A DNA stretch of 64,000 bases from Metamycoplasma salivarium (GTDB taxonomy: Bacteria > Bacillota_I > Bacilli_A > Mycoplasmatales > Metamycoplasmataceae): contig NZ_LR214938.2 of assembly GCF_900660445.2 (NCBI RefSeq), positions 248,001 through 312,000 of the forward strand. The letters run 5' to 3'. Below are positions 44,067-57,438 of this stretch, piece by piece; position 1 is the first letter of the stretch, and each line of letters begins with the position of its first letter. The notes beneath the pieces were generated by a model. It saw nothing but the letters and a program-made list of their open reading frames with translations, did not search any database and was not told where the DNA came from. Made by a program: the position numbers and the translations under genes.

Positions 44067-46364
44067 CTAATTTTTATTAATAAAATCTTGAATTGCTTTG
44101 TATAAATATTCGACCATACCATCATTCCAATATTTGCTATCATCATGGCCTTCGATATAGAATTTGTTGTTTCCATTTTTCTTAAAGTCAGCAATGATAT
44201 TGTCATTAATTGATTTTTTAACATATTCAGCAAGTTTATTTGTTTTGTCATCCAATAGTTTTCCACGTGCTACTTCATTTAAAATACTTTCGTAGAATTT
44301 AACACTTTCAATAGCTTCATCATTAAATGATTTTTCAACTGAATTTAAGTCTTTATATTTTTGTTCCTTAATGTACTTAATAAAATCATCGTCATTTAGT
44401 AATTCTTTAACTTTGAAATCATCAGTAACTATATTTTTGAACATATTTTCAATATCTAAAACAGGTTGAGTATAATCAGGAGAATTTGTTTTAGATTTAA
44501 TTTCTAAATCTCTTTTAATTAATTTTAAGATGTTATCAATTTTGTGATTTTGATCTGTTAATTTATCATAAACACTTAGTAGCTTAATTCCTGATGAAGT
44601 AACTTGAACATAATTACCATTTACTTTAATAATTGAATTAATTTTATTTGAAGTTGCAGATTCACCAAAAACAGATGCAAATACTTTTCCAGCTGCTTTT
44701 TCAAATTCATCTTTATCGAGTTCATCAATTCTTTTCTTTAGTAAGTTGTTAAATTTAGCATACTTAGTTGATTCAGCGGTGGTATAGTTAGATTTTGCAA
44801 TTATTTTGCCATTATCATTAGCACTATTTGTTAAATAAGTGTATAACTCATGATATTGAGAACTTGCATCAGGTGCCTGCTTAAATAAAACTTCCTTGAT
44901 TATTTTTGTTCTTAAGTCTTTAAATAAATCATCTTTAGTGTGTTCTTGAAATATAGATTTACCATCAGGCGTGTCTGTTTTCATAACCATTGATAATAAT
45001 GGTAAATAATCTGCGGGATCTTTACCACTAAGTCTATTTTCTAAACTTTGGAACCCATTTGAACCATATTTAGCAGCATTCGAAGATGAAGAAGAAATAT
45101 TTTTTAATGCTAATTCATCATTTTTAGCAGCTCTTATAGTTTCATCTTTTAAACTTGGGTCATCTAAAATTGGATTTAATCCTTTAAATTTGCTTAGTCT
45201 TTCAATACCTAAAGATAAAACATTATTTTCTGCACCATTTGTAGCATCATCATTGTAAACACCAAATTTAAATAATTTTGTAATTTCGTCTTTAGTAACA
45301 GTTCAAGGTTTATTTTCATCTTTTAAATTAGGTTTCGCAGCGAGTTGAAATGTAGATGTTAGCAATTGACCTTTTTTAAGTCAAGGTTCTAGGAATCTTC
45401 TTCTAATACTTTCACCTGATTTTTTAGCAGGAGTGCTAAGAGGATTTTTTAATGATGAAATATAAGATTTGGTTGTAAACATATTAACCTTATATTCGTC
45501 TTTTGTATTAACTTTAAGTTCTGAAGAATCAGCGGCAGGCAAGGTATAGTTTTCATTTTCTTTTGCAAAGAAATCTTGTAAATATAATGTTGAGCCTTTA
45601 ACAAAATTGCCACCTTCACCATTTGGTTTTAAAGTAACATTTTTCTTTTGCCCATTGTATGTATAAGAAATATCGGAATTAGCAGTAATTCCATTTTTAA
45701 CTTCAGAATATGTGAAGTCTTTGTTGTATTCAAAAGTATAACGCCTATTAGCATTAGTTTTTAATTTTTCAACTGTTCTATACTCAATTGCATCTGCTTT
45801 AGTTTTAGATTTTCCTCATTCAGATTTAGCCATTTCTTCATTTAATTTTTCTTCTCATTTTTTAGAATAACCATATTGTGTTTTTAGTTTTTCTTCTAAA
45901 TCAGAAAATTCTTTTTGAGCTTTTTTCCTTACATCTTCAATTGAATCTAAAGCAAAATGTTTTTGATCAGCAGGCAATTTGTTTGCATTATAAATAGCTT
46001 CATATCAAAGTGAAGCTTCGCGTTCTTGTTCATATAAATATTTAATTAAATGCTTTTGCATTTCAGATGCTAAATGTCTTCTTTCATTAACATTAGAGTC
46101 TAATTTCTTAATATCTCCATATTTAACTTGGATTTTGTTTCCATTTGCATCTGTTTGTTCATATAAAACATCTTCATCTTTATAAATTGGATCTGGTGTT
46201 GGCAATGCTTTTTGTGCTTGAACAACAGGGACAGTAATTCCAGTTACTATTGCAGCAGTTAAAATAGTACCTCATACACTACCTAAAATAATTTTTTTTC
46301 TTTTTGCAGCCTGCTCAGTTGTTAAAACTACTTTAGCTTTTTTTTCTTTTTGTTTAATAGGCAT
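44067..46364 (-). CDS. HinT-interacting membrane complex protein P80
   Basis: The protein has 765 residues. A basic N-terminus (MPIKQKEKKAKV...) precedes one membrane helix (about residues 27-49). A large helical ectodomain with many Lys, Asp and Asn follows, and no second helix is seen, so it is anchored by its N-terminus. It is the first gene of the P80-P60-HinT operon. An extended -10 (TGTTAAAAT, minus strand at 46420-46428) and a GAGGA site precede it. Its cellular role is unknown beyond complex formation with P60 and HinT. Confidence 0.8.
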
Positions 46365-46562
46365 TTTTATCCTCTTTTCTAAAAATAACTTATTTACAAT
46401 TTTATTAAATAATTAATATATTTTAACATTTTTGCAAATTCTCTCCTTTTTAAATGCATATATATATGTATATAAAGCCAATTTACCAAATAAATATGGC
46501 AATTTCTCGCTTGTTGTTATAATAATAAATTAAGAAAATCTAATCTTAGGAGTTTGTTATTT

Positions 46563-47390
46563 ATGAATGAAAATATTGTTTTACCAAAGGGCAAAAAAAT
46601 GGAAATATTAGAAGAATTTATTACTATTTGTAATGAAAACAAAGTTTGATATTCACTTGATGAAGATAGTTTGCTTTTAGCTTATGCAAAAAATGACTTT
46701 AGTGAATATTTAGACAATTTCACTGTGATACTAACTTATGAATCCTATGAACTTTTAAAACAAAAATATCCCCAAAAATTTTTGGATAATTCAAAGCATT
46801 CACAATATTTTTCTTTGCAAATAAAATTTATGAATAATATTCAAAACATTTATGAATCTCAACCCTTTTTAGATATTAATTTATTACTACCTACCAAAAT
46901 AAATAAACTTAATAAATTTATTACTTTTAGAAATAAATTAAAAAGCATCAAATGTGATTATTTATCTTACAATGAGACTAATATTAAAAAAATATCTAAC
47001 AAAATTTATTGATGAAAATTGTTAGGTCTATATAAAACTTTATCTTATAAAACAATGATTAATGCAATTCATGACGAAAGTTTTGATGGCTATGTTGTAA
47101 CAAATAAAATTGTTACTAGAAATTGAATTAACAAATGAATTCCTAATGTTTCATTTAAGATAAAAGAAATAGATTTTTTCGGTTTAAAAGTTAAAGCTTT
47201 ATTTGAATATGAACCCTATTTAAGAAATATTTATGGTAAAGATTTTGAAAATTATATTATTCCTGAACCTAAATATAGACATTTAAATCCAATAGAACTT
47301 TGGAATTTAAATGCTTTAGAAAATTCAAACAATACAAAAACTAACGAGATAAAAATTCCTCAAGAAAATATAAAAGAAAGTGAAAAATAA
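46563..47390 (+). CDS. LicD-like protein with degenerate active site
   Basis: The protein has 275 residues. The N-terminal KKMEILEEFITICNENKVWY and the C-terminal VSFKIKEIDFFGLKVKAL...YLRNIYGKDFENY parts follow the LicD fold (phosphocholine or sugar-phosphate transferases). The region that normally holds the metal-binding W-DDDID motif reads YLDNFTVIL here, so most catalytic acids are missing. Two adjacent TGA codons encode WW after residue 142. The reading frame is intact, with AGGAG before the start and TATAAT at 46518-46523. It may be a non-catalytic relative or an altered enzyme. Confidence 0.75.
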
Positions 47391-47438
47391 AATCAGGTGT
47401 TACTACTTAAACTTATAAGTGTATAACCTGATTTTTTA
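47391..47438. terminator. bidirectional terminator after the LicD-like gene
   Basis: Arms AATCAGGT / ACCTGATT with an inner ACTTA / TAAGT stem are followed by T. It lies between convergent genes. Confidence 0.7.
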
Positions 47439-47439
47439 A

Positions 47440-47754
47440 TTATTCATACAATTTTCTTTTTTTAGAAAGAATTCTTATTAAATGAACAATACCTGTTGTG
47501 ATTGCTAACAAGAACATAATAATTCAAGTAATAAAGATTAAAACTTGAACAATTCCTGTACTCAATGTTGATGCAGTTTGAACAATTTTGTAAATTGAGT
47601 ACAAACCAACACCTAATCCAAATCCAGCAAAAAGAATTGTAATTCTTTGTGTTACTTTTGGAAATTCACGTTTAAATGATAAGCAAAAGATAACTAAGTT
47701 AAATATTAATGCAGTTAATCCACCAAATAAAAATGTGTAGTCTATTCAATTCAT
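47440..47754 (-). CDS. small membrane protein, hypothetical
   Basis: The gene encodes 104 residues when TGA is read as Trp. Three hydrophobic segments (about residues 6-28, 40-62 and 68-94) are followed by a basic KKRK tail. AGGAG lies a few bases before the ATG. It lies 64 bp downstream of the ABC ATPase on the same strand and may be co-transcribed with it as a transporter accessory; the spacer has a weak TTACTA / TAGTAA hairpin. No family is recognised. Confidence 0.65.
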
Positions 47755-47818
47755 GATAATATTACTCCTTTAAATAAGTAACTAAATTTTACTATTAAAA
47801 TAGTAAATTAGATAATTT

Positions 47819-48787
47819 TTATTGATTTGTAACTATTTCATCATCTAATAATGATTTTCTTTTTTGCTCAATAATTTCTTTAATATGACCATTTTCTAAT
47901 GAAATTACTTTATCAGCTAAAACTGCAATATCAGGGTCATGTGAAACCATAATAATTGTTGCATTATAATCACGATTAATTTGTTGTAACAATTTTAAAA
48001 CAATATGTCCTGTTTTTTCATCCAAAGCACCAGTTGGTTCATCGGCAACTATAATTTCACTATTTTTAGCAATAGCTCTTAAAATAGAAACACGTTGTTG
48101 TTGACCGCCAGACATTTGAGAAGGATATTTATACATACAATTTTCCAAATCAAATTGTTTAAATAAGTCTTTAATATTAAGTCTTTTTTTCTTATCAGCC
48201 TGTAGATAAGAGCCTGTTTCTACATTGTCATAACTATTTAAATTTTGAAGTAAGTTATAGTTTTGAAATATAAATGAAATATTTTGACGTCTAAACAAAG
48301 TTTGATAACGGTCTGATAAATAAGGCAAGTTAATGTTATTAACAATGACATCACCAGTTGATGGCCTATCCAATGCACTAATTATGTTTAATAATGTTGA
48401 TTTACCAGAACCTGATTTTCCATATAAAATTGCGATTTCGCCACGTTTAATGCTAAAAGAAATTCCTTTTAAAACTTCTGTTGCAATATTACCCGAAAGA
48501 TAAGTTTTTCTAACATCTTTAACTTCAACAATCATACCTTCAGAATTTTGCAATAAAGCATGATCATCTTTCTTTCTTGGACTATCATTTGCCTTCCTAA
48601 CTTTCTTTAAGGTTTTATTATCCAAAATCTTGATATTAACATCATCATCAACAATGCTGTAAGGTTCTTTAGCTTTTGAAAGTCTAGTCCCTAATCCTTC
48701 TGTAATTGGAGTTTTTACGACAATGGTTTTTTCAACATTTTTAGATTTTTTTTGCTTTTTTAATTCTTTGTTATCTTTCTTTTCCAT
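47819..48787 (-). CDS. ABC transporter ATPase, MacB/LolD-like
   Basis: The protein has 322 residues. Walker A (GKSGSGKST, about 123-131), Q-loop FIFQNYNLL, signature MSGGQQQRV, Walker B IIVADEPTGALDE and the switch MVSHDPD are intact. These belong to the MacB/LolD/FtsE group, which works with FtsX-type permeases by mechanotransmission rather than by a transport channel. It has an extra Lys-rich N-terminal region of about 85 residues. It starts 2 bp after the giant permease, so both are one operon. The substrate is unknown. Confidence 0.92.
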   Translation of the reverse strand: MEKKDNKELKKQKKSKNVEKTIVVKTPITEGLGTRLSKAKEPYSIVDDDVNIKILDNKTLKKVRKANDSPRKKDDHALLQNSEGMIVEVKDVRKTYLSGNIATEVLKGISFSIKRGEIAILYGKSGSGKSTLLNIISALDRPSTGDVIVNNINLPYLSDRYQTLFRRQNISFIFQNYNLLQNLNSYDNVETGSYLQADKKKRLNIKDLFKQFDLENCMYKYPSQMSGGQQQRVSILRAIAKNSEIIVADEPTGALDEKTGHIVLKLLQQINRDYNATIIMVSHDPDIAVLADKVISLENGHIKEIIEQKRKSLLDDEIVTNQ

Positions 48788-48789
48788 TA

Positions 48790-51700
48790 CTATTTTCCTT
48801 TCAAAATATCAATAGGTTTTTCTTTGTTCAATGCTTTTCAAGTTGCAATCGAAGTAATTGTAAAGATTCCTAAACAAACTGCAGCTGATAATATTATGCT
48901 TGAAATTGATAATGATAATGGTAATACTGTTTGGCTTGTTGCTAACATAAAGTGATTAAATAATGCAATTAAACCATAAGTTACAGGAATCATTAACACA
49001 CATGCCATTAAAATAATTGGAACAAAGTTAAAGAAGAATAAGAATACTCTTTCACTATTTGTATAACCTAAGACAGAAAATGTTGCAATTGATCTTTGAT
49101 TTGAAGTAATCATAATATTAGTAATTACAACTAAGATAATAATTGCAATAATAAATGAAATAATAATAAATCAAGTTAAAACAGTGTTTGCTGTAGATGA
49201 AATTCCACTAATAAATCCAGCTTCAATATCCTTACTATCAACATTAAATGAAGAACCATACATTATGTTTTTACCATAAATTGATGATTGTTCACTACCA
49301 AAGAATTTAGTTAAAATCTCTCTAGCTGCTTTTAAATCAGAAGGATTTGGATTTAATGGAGTTGTGCGATAATATTCTAATTTAGCATCATCAACATTCA
49401 TTAATTTTTTCAATGTTTCTTTGTAATCTAAATTAGTATTATGTGCTTCATTGTATGAATTAACAATATGTTCATAAACTGAAACAAATTTTTGAGAAGG
49501 ATCTGAAACAAAGATTCTTCTAAAGAAATCTCATATCGAACTATCAGGTTCATTATCAACATCGTATGAAGACATAGCACCTCAATAGCCTAAAGAAGAA
49601 TAAGTTGTTAAAGTGTCAATTGTTTGAACTGGTGTTTTGTCATTAGACAAAATTCCATTAAATGCTTCATATTTTTTATTAAATGCTTTGGTAATTTGTG
49701 CAGCATTTTTAGGATTTTTTAATAATAATGCTTGAAGTTCTTCTTTTCTAGCATCTTGAAGTCTTTTAGATAAAGTGTCATAACCTAAAATTTTGTCTAA
49801 AATGTCTTTTCTTGTGATAAATTCATTGTTAATATAAGTGTTAGAAATTCCAATAACTTTGAAAGTATATTTAGTTTTTGGTTTGTGAGATTCATCTAAA
49901 TTCAATGATCTTCATGCAAATCTATCAACATGATTTAGCATTTCGGCACTAAGTTCAGAACCTTCACCTAAATTGAATTGTTTTGCGACAACTTGGTTAA
50001 TTAATAATGGAATTGGTTCATTTTTGCTTCAATTATAATTAGCTAATTTTTTAGTTAAATCTTCACCATAAGCACTATACGCTCTAATAAATCTACTTTC
50101 AACATCATATCCATAAAAGCGATGGTTTTTGCCATTAATTTCAGTTGATGCGTAGGTATATTTTTCATTTGAGTTTTCATTCCAATAAATACCAGCAAAT
50201 GAAACAAAGAAATCTAATAAATCAATTTTCTTGTATGCATTAACTAAGAAATTACGATATTCTTGACGATATTTAGCAGTTGTAACATCAATGGGTTTTA
50301 GATATTGTTGCAAGTTTGGATCTCATTCAACAAATTTGAATTTTTTGTTTTTAGCATCATCACTTGAGTCAATTCCATTCCCACTCATATAAGCAAAATA
50401 ACTCTTTCTGTTAGTTAGATCTTCTAATTTTCCAGCTTTTTTGTCCGCTAAATATTTTTTAGGATCGATTACACAAATTTTGCCATCAGGGCCTGTATTA
50501 TTTGCATTTGAGGTGAAAATATTTTGTGTTGCTTCCATTTTCGATAATACACGCTTGAAAATCTCAGCAATTCTAGCTCTTTGAGTTTCAGGCATATTTG
50601 CATATGTTATATCTCAAGGAGATAGTTCAACTGATAAATCCATTAAAATATCAAGTGATGATTTTGTTAAAACAGTTGGATCATATCTTCTTTGAATAAC
50701 ATCTGTGTTAAATGAATAACCAGGACGTAAGAAGTTCGGATTAGCATAATCTAATTGTGAACCTGAGGTTGTCGAGCTACCTCCTGCTAAATCATTAGGA
50801 ACATATAAATATCTTTCAATATCATTTCGATTATAAGGAATATATGGCCCACCCTCAGTTGTTGGGGATTCTAAATCAAGTTTGTAACGATAATTTCTAT
50901 GTTGATATGTTTGTGAAATAGATTTATTAAAAGTATTATTTGAAGACATAAAGAACATTGAAATTAAAGAAGTTGTTGAGAATGCTAACATTAATGAAAT
51001 TAATTTTCAGAAGTTATTAATTGCCATTGCAAGTATGTATTTGAATTTAATTGTCGCACGTCTAAAGATTGAAGAAATTTTTTGAGAAATATTACCAATT
51101 GAAACTTCAACAAGTCCACTCATAAGTTCAATAGCTTTTCTTTTGACTGAAATTTGGGTAATAATAAATATTAATGCACTAACTGCAATCAATGGAATAA
51201 TAATCGTAATTAACATCGTAAACCAATGGAATGGAATTGCAACATTCTGTAATGTTCAATAGCTTGAGAAAATATTCATTGTTGGTTTTTGTAATAACAG
51301 TCCGACAATATAACCAAATAAGCAGCCAACCCCAGTTGGAATTCAACCAAATGCACAGAATGATAAAGCAATTTCTGTTGTTTTATATCCTTGCGCACGC
51401 AATATTCCAATAACTTTATTTCTTGCTTCAATATATCTTTTGATAATGAAATAAACAATAAATGCAATTAAAACAATTAGTAAGGTAATTAGATAAATTG
51501 TTGCATTTCTAATTGTGTCAACAATTTTTCTAACTGTAATCACTCTAATCATACGTTCAGGATTGATCGGGTCAGTTTCGTTATTCAAATAAGCTTTTTT
51601 CGTATTTGAACCGGTAATTGATGAAACGAATTTGTTAAATTTATCTCTAAGTTCAGTAGGTGATTTACCTTTTTCATAGATAGTTTTGCCAAATTTACCT

Positions 51701-54700
51701 TTTTGGCTAGGTGCTTTTGTTAAAACATATTCTTTTAGTGCAAAAGTTGGATATGCAGAACGCATTCTATCAAAACCTTTTTGATTAACATATAAAAGCG
51801 CTTGATTTTTAGTATCAACTTGTAAATTTTCTTCATTTGTAACAGGATATAAATAATCAACGGTTGTTTCTTCACCAATAATTAAATATTCAATTGAGTT
51901 AATTTTGACTTTATATTTATCGGGTAATGATTTAATAAATCTTTCCATCTCAATTGGACTAGATAAATATTTTGAAACATCGCCTTGATAAACTTCTTTT
52001 TTATTTTTACTTAGATAGCCATAATTTACTTTAGCTAAATAAGCGCCTGCATCAGTATATGAAATGTAGTTATAAATTGAAATAGGTTCAATAATTCTTG
52101 CCAAAAGTTTTTTTAGCGCTTGAGTGATGTTAATATCTCATAAAATAAAGTCTTTGTCATCTTTGTCTTTAAATTTACGGTTAACAATATATGAGAAATA
52201 TGACATATCTAAACGAATATTTGCATCACTTTGTTCTGATAAAATTTTACGGCTTGGAACAAATTTATCAAACAATGGGGTGATTAATTCTTGAATTTCT
52301 CTAGTAGATAAATTATTTAAATTACCAAATAGTTGTTTGATAGCATATGCAATATTTCCTTCATTTGGATTGTTTGATAATAAATATGATGCAAAAACTT
52401 GTGGAAATGACATCATAAGCAATGGATTTAATAATGCACGTGAGACATTTAAAACTGATAATATTTCAGAAGTCTTTGAAGAATCTAACGCTAATTTATA
52501 TAGAAGTTCTAAATCATAATATGAATTTGCTAATGGTTGAAGTTTATTCGCATTTTCTGAAGGAAGAAATGATTTTACAAATTCTTTAATCACTGATAAG
52601 TAATTTGTTGGAATAGTTCCTTCAATATTTCCAGATTGAGAAGCAACATAACCTAAAGAATATGTAAATTCAGTTTTATGTTTTAGCAAAAGATTTTTAA
52701 TATTTTCAATAGTTTTATCTTTAATACCATTATTCTTTAGATTAGTGAAGAAGTTTGTGAATTCAGAACCATTTTTAATTGCATTTTCTAATAATTTAGC
52801 TGCTAATGATGTTTCAGCATGCGCATATGCTAAACTTAATGTTTTTGAATTATATTGATTATCTGAACCTAAAATTCCAATTCCAGGGATTTTGTTGATA
52901 ACTTTTTCATAATTTTTCATTAATGAAGCAATTTCATCTTTTTGGGTAAGTTCAAGTAGACCTTGTAAAATGTTTGAAATTTGAGCAAGGGTTAAATCCC
53001 TTTTAATTTCAGTAATTTGCTCATTGACTCCAGTTTCAAGATTTTTTCTTGTATAGGTTGTTGTTTCACCAATATTTGAAAATTCATAAGCTAATTTAAT
53101 CCATATTGAAAATAAATTCATAGCGTTATTAGCAAATCGAGCATCATTTCCACTCATTAATTTCAAGGTATTTTTTAATAAATTACCAATTGTTGAATGC
53201 AATGTTTCTAACAATGCTTTATTTTGAATTGTTGTATTTTTATCAAATTGCATTGATTTAAATGCTAAATCACCATACGTTTGAGCATTAATATCATCAT
53301 CTAAATTGTAACCATCAGTTTTGCTTTGATAAAGCTTAGAAACTAAGGTAATGTAATTTTGTAATTTTTCTTTAATCTTAGATAATGTGCTAAGTTCATC
53401 TTCTTGCACCATAACATTATCTTTTAAGAACTTAAGTTCCATTTCTGTTAGTGAAACTTTTTTATTATTTTCAATTGCAGATTCAACTTTAGCCAAAATA
53501 TTTTTAATTTTTGAAAGATCAAATGGATTAATTGTACTTTCATCAACCTTATTTTGATTTGGAGAAGAATTTAAATTACTAAACAAATCAAATTTTGTTA
53601 AGTTAAGAATGTCAAAGATAGAAATTTTACTATCTGATTTTTTAGGCATATTTAATTTTAGCTTGTCAAAAATAGCTGAGTGTTCAACTTCATTTGATAA
53701 GTTTAAAATCTTGATAATTGCATCTTGCAATGCATAGACTTTCCCATTAATATTCGTATTATCACCCTGCGTAATTGAAGATATAAATGAAGCTAAATAT
53801 TCGATATCATTTAAAGCTTCAGTGTTAAAGTTTTCATATACCTTACCATTAGCTTGCACAGGATGTTTAATATGTCTAATTGATGATTCTAAAGCAGAAG
53901 CAAATTTGTTAACATCAATAATGTTAAATAGTTCAGTTAATCCTTCATTAATATTGTTATAGTAATTGTCAGTAGTTGAATTATTAATAGCTTTTTTAGT
54001 GCTTAATCTTTCAAAGAAAGATTTCATATCATTAATTTCTTGTTGAGATTGTTTGGTATTTTTTTCTCATTTTTTGAAAAGACTTGATTCTAAATGAGGA
54101 TTTAAAATCTTGTTAAAATCAACTAAACTAATAAAACTTTTTAATGCAGTTTTAAATTTATAATCATCAATTGATTTAATAAAGTTTGCAATTATACGAT
54201 CTCTTGACAATACTCAATATTCAACATTTGTTGCACCAAAATTACGATATGGATGTTGTTTATATCAATCTTGGATTGAATTTGAGAATTTCTCAAAATC
54301 TAATGCATTAATTAATTCTTTTAAAACATCAAAGATTTGTGAAACACCATTTTCTTTTAGATAATCAAATAATTTTGCGAATCCAATGTTAAGTCCTGGA
54401 ATAATATTAAAGTCTATGTTAAATAAACCTAAAATTTTCTTAAATTCTGAGGCTAATTTAGTATTTGCAATTTGAATGCCATCGTTTGAAATTGATGATT
54501 CATATTTGTCTTTAAAATAATTAATTATTTTGGTAAAGACATTTTGCATAAACAAATTGCCACCAATATTTAAATATTTGTAGTTATTTGCAGCACGTCC
54601 ATTAACATTTTCTAAAACATTATTAAGTAAATCAAATAAAACTTTTAATAATAAATTACTATTTGATTTAGAAGTTGCAAGTAATGTGTGATAGTCATTT

Positions 54701-57222
54701 TTTTCAATTGCACTAATTGCAGCATCAGCAATTAATTCAACATCATCACTAGATAAAACTTTTCCTAAATCGCTTTCTAGAATAACTTCTTTAGCAGCGT
54801 TTAGTAAGGTTCTTATAGTTTTGTTTTGAATAATGTCATTAGTAATTTGGCTATTAATTGCACCAAAGGCAACTGGAAGTGAATAAGCATTTTTATATTG
54901 TGGATTAACTCAAGCTCACCCATTCTTTCCAATTTCACCTCTAATTGTGTAGTTATTTGCAACTAGATAGTCATATAGTTCATCTAAAGTCATATAATCT
55001 TTTGCATTGGCAATTAATGCTTTCATTCAAACTTCATTATTTGAATATTCATCTAATTTTCCTTTTTTAAGGAATATATATTTATCTTTTGAAGCCAATG
55101 CAATTGCACCAACTAATGATGCACCACGACTTGTATTTTCAGTTTCAGCAGTTGTTAAAGCAAGCAATTTTTTATTAGTCATTAATCTAGGAATTTGTGT
55201 TTTTTCATAAAAATCATAGTAACTTTCAAACCTAATATCCGGTGTAAAATAGTTTGGATCAGGTGTATAGTTATCAAAAATTGCCTTAATAATTTCTTTA
55301 GTATAAACTGAAGGAATTTTTTTAATCAAATTAGGATCTGTTGGTTTTAATATAAAATCATCAGTGTTTTTATTAGAAATTGATGAACTTAAAATGGTCT
55401 TTCTAAAATGTTCATTTTGCATTTTTCCAACATTTTGAATTAAACCCCTAATTCTAGTTTGTTCATCGCCAGTATTAATAAAATGAAAAACGTTTTTACT
55501 GCTATCAGATTCATTAACAGTTTCAACTGTCATTGTTTGTCTAATACCTAAATTTTCGCGGCCAACTTCTTTTATTAATTCTTCAATAATAACTTTTCTA
55601 GCATATTCTAAAGTGCCATCATGAATTGTATTTTGTTTTGATTTAAACTCATTAGTATCAGTTATTTTTTTTAGTTTTGCTTCAATATAGTTTTTGAAAT
55701 CAATTTTTGTTGGATCGTCTAATGCTTCTTTATATTTTTTATCGATAGCTTTTTCTATGTCATCAATATTACTATAATTAATGTTTTGTCAATTTCTATC
55801 AACTAATTGAGATAAAGGAGTTCCACTTCAAGGATTTTCAAATTGATGTTTGTGCTCATCTTTGCCATAATTAATTTTTGTTGTTTCAGATTCAGCTTTT
55901 TCTTGATTATTATCTTGATTTCCAAATAGATACTTGTGTTCAATAGTTTTTGTTCATACCGAAAAGTATTTTAGCTCATTATAAACATCAGGCAATTCAT
56001 CTTTCAAATATCTAATAAACTTAAAGTAAGATCCTTTTCAATTCGAATCTTTTTCATTATCTGCTTCATTTCAGTTCATAACATAACGATTTCAATTATA
56101 TGAACCTATTTTTCTATGACGTCTAATTCATTCCTTAGGAAGCTCATAATCAGTTTTTGTACCTGTTGATTTGAAAACTGTTTCGGTTATGTATTCGTCG
56201 ACCGAAAGATTTTTATCTTGTAAATAATTTTTTAATTTAAAAGTAGAAATTAATTTGTCAGTTCCTTTTATATCATTATCTGTTGAAGTTGGACTTTGCA
56301 ATTTTAAATCTGCATTTGCTTGATTTGTAGCTTTATATTTTCATTGGTCATTTTGCTTTTCAAAACCTAATGCTTTTAAAACATCATCTCCACTTAATAC
56401 ATAAGCCAACCCTTTTGATTTTCATTCATTGTATTTTGAAATATCAAAAGTTGCTTCTTTAGTTTTGACATTCAAATACATTGAGATAGGATTAATTGCA
56501 TATTCACCTTTGCCATCACCTGTATAAGATATTCTAGTAATGTCATTCAGTGACATTTCTTTATCTAAATTAAAAGTATCATCTTTTGTAGCTGTAATTT
56601 TGTTGGTTAAAGGAATAAAACTATTGCCTTCTTTTTTATACAAATCAAATTTATATTCGTGATTGCCGGACAATGAAAATTTCTTAGCATGGTCAAATGT
56701 AACATTTTGACTTTCTTTTATATTTGATAAAGCATCATATTTATTAATTTCAAATTCAATTCCTGAACCTGTTTTTTTAGATTTTAAGAAAAAATCCATA
56801 AAATCTTGAGCTTTTATATAGTAATCAGGATGTGAAAAATTAGGTGTTGAAGCTCCAAACATATTTGCTTTTAATTGAATAAATTTTTCACTACCTTGTG
56901 GGAAAGTCAGTGAGAAATCTACACTATTATCAGCCGTAGTTCATTTAAATTTACTTGCAGTTTTTGAACTTTTGTTTTTATCATCAATTTGATCAAAACC
57001 GCCATTTGGAGCGAGACCGGAAGAATTAACATCTAGATCAACAGATAAATCGTGTAGTCTAGAAATTTTGTCATATGAATTTATGGTATTTGTATAACTT
57101 GTTTTAATGTCAAAAAATAAAGTAAAAATTCCTGATGTTAAAAAAATTAGAATTGTTAAACAAATCAAGGTTACTTTATTTCTAGCAAGTGATTTAAACA
57201 CTTCCTTAAATAATCTTCCCAT
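48790..57222 (-). CDS. giant FtsX/MacB-like ABC transporter permease (2,810 residues)
   Basis: One continuous frame runs when TGA is read as Trp. Two FtsX-type modules can be seen. Module 1 has a helix at residues 16-38, an extracellular part of about 1,860 residues, then three helices at about 1900-1925, 1950-1976 and 2000-2025. Module 2 has a helix at about 2071-2095, an about 590-residue loop, and three helices at about 2682-2705, 2720-2750 and 2770-2797. The two large ectodomains are rich in Lys, Asn and Asp. The start at 57222 is chosen for the GGGGAG site. MacB-like systems move lipoproteins or toxins across the cell surface; this protein's cargo is unknown. Similar outsized permeases occur in other mycoplasmas. 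Confidence 0.88.
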
Positions 57223-57438
57223 ATCTCCCCATTCTTGTTTGAGCAAAAGTAAATATAATTATACCTTTATTAAATTTATTTAATAAGTGTATGACTATTT
57301 AACAAATATGATCAAAACCGATCTTATTTATTAAACCTAATCTACATTTTTTTTAAGAAAAATCTTGTCATTTTATTGTCAAAAAGTTAATTTAATATAC
57401 AAAAAAGCATAAAAAAATGCATTTCTGCATAAATTTTA

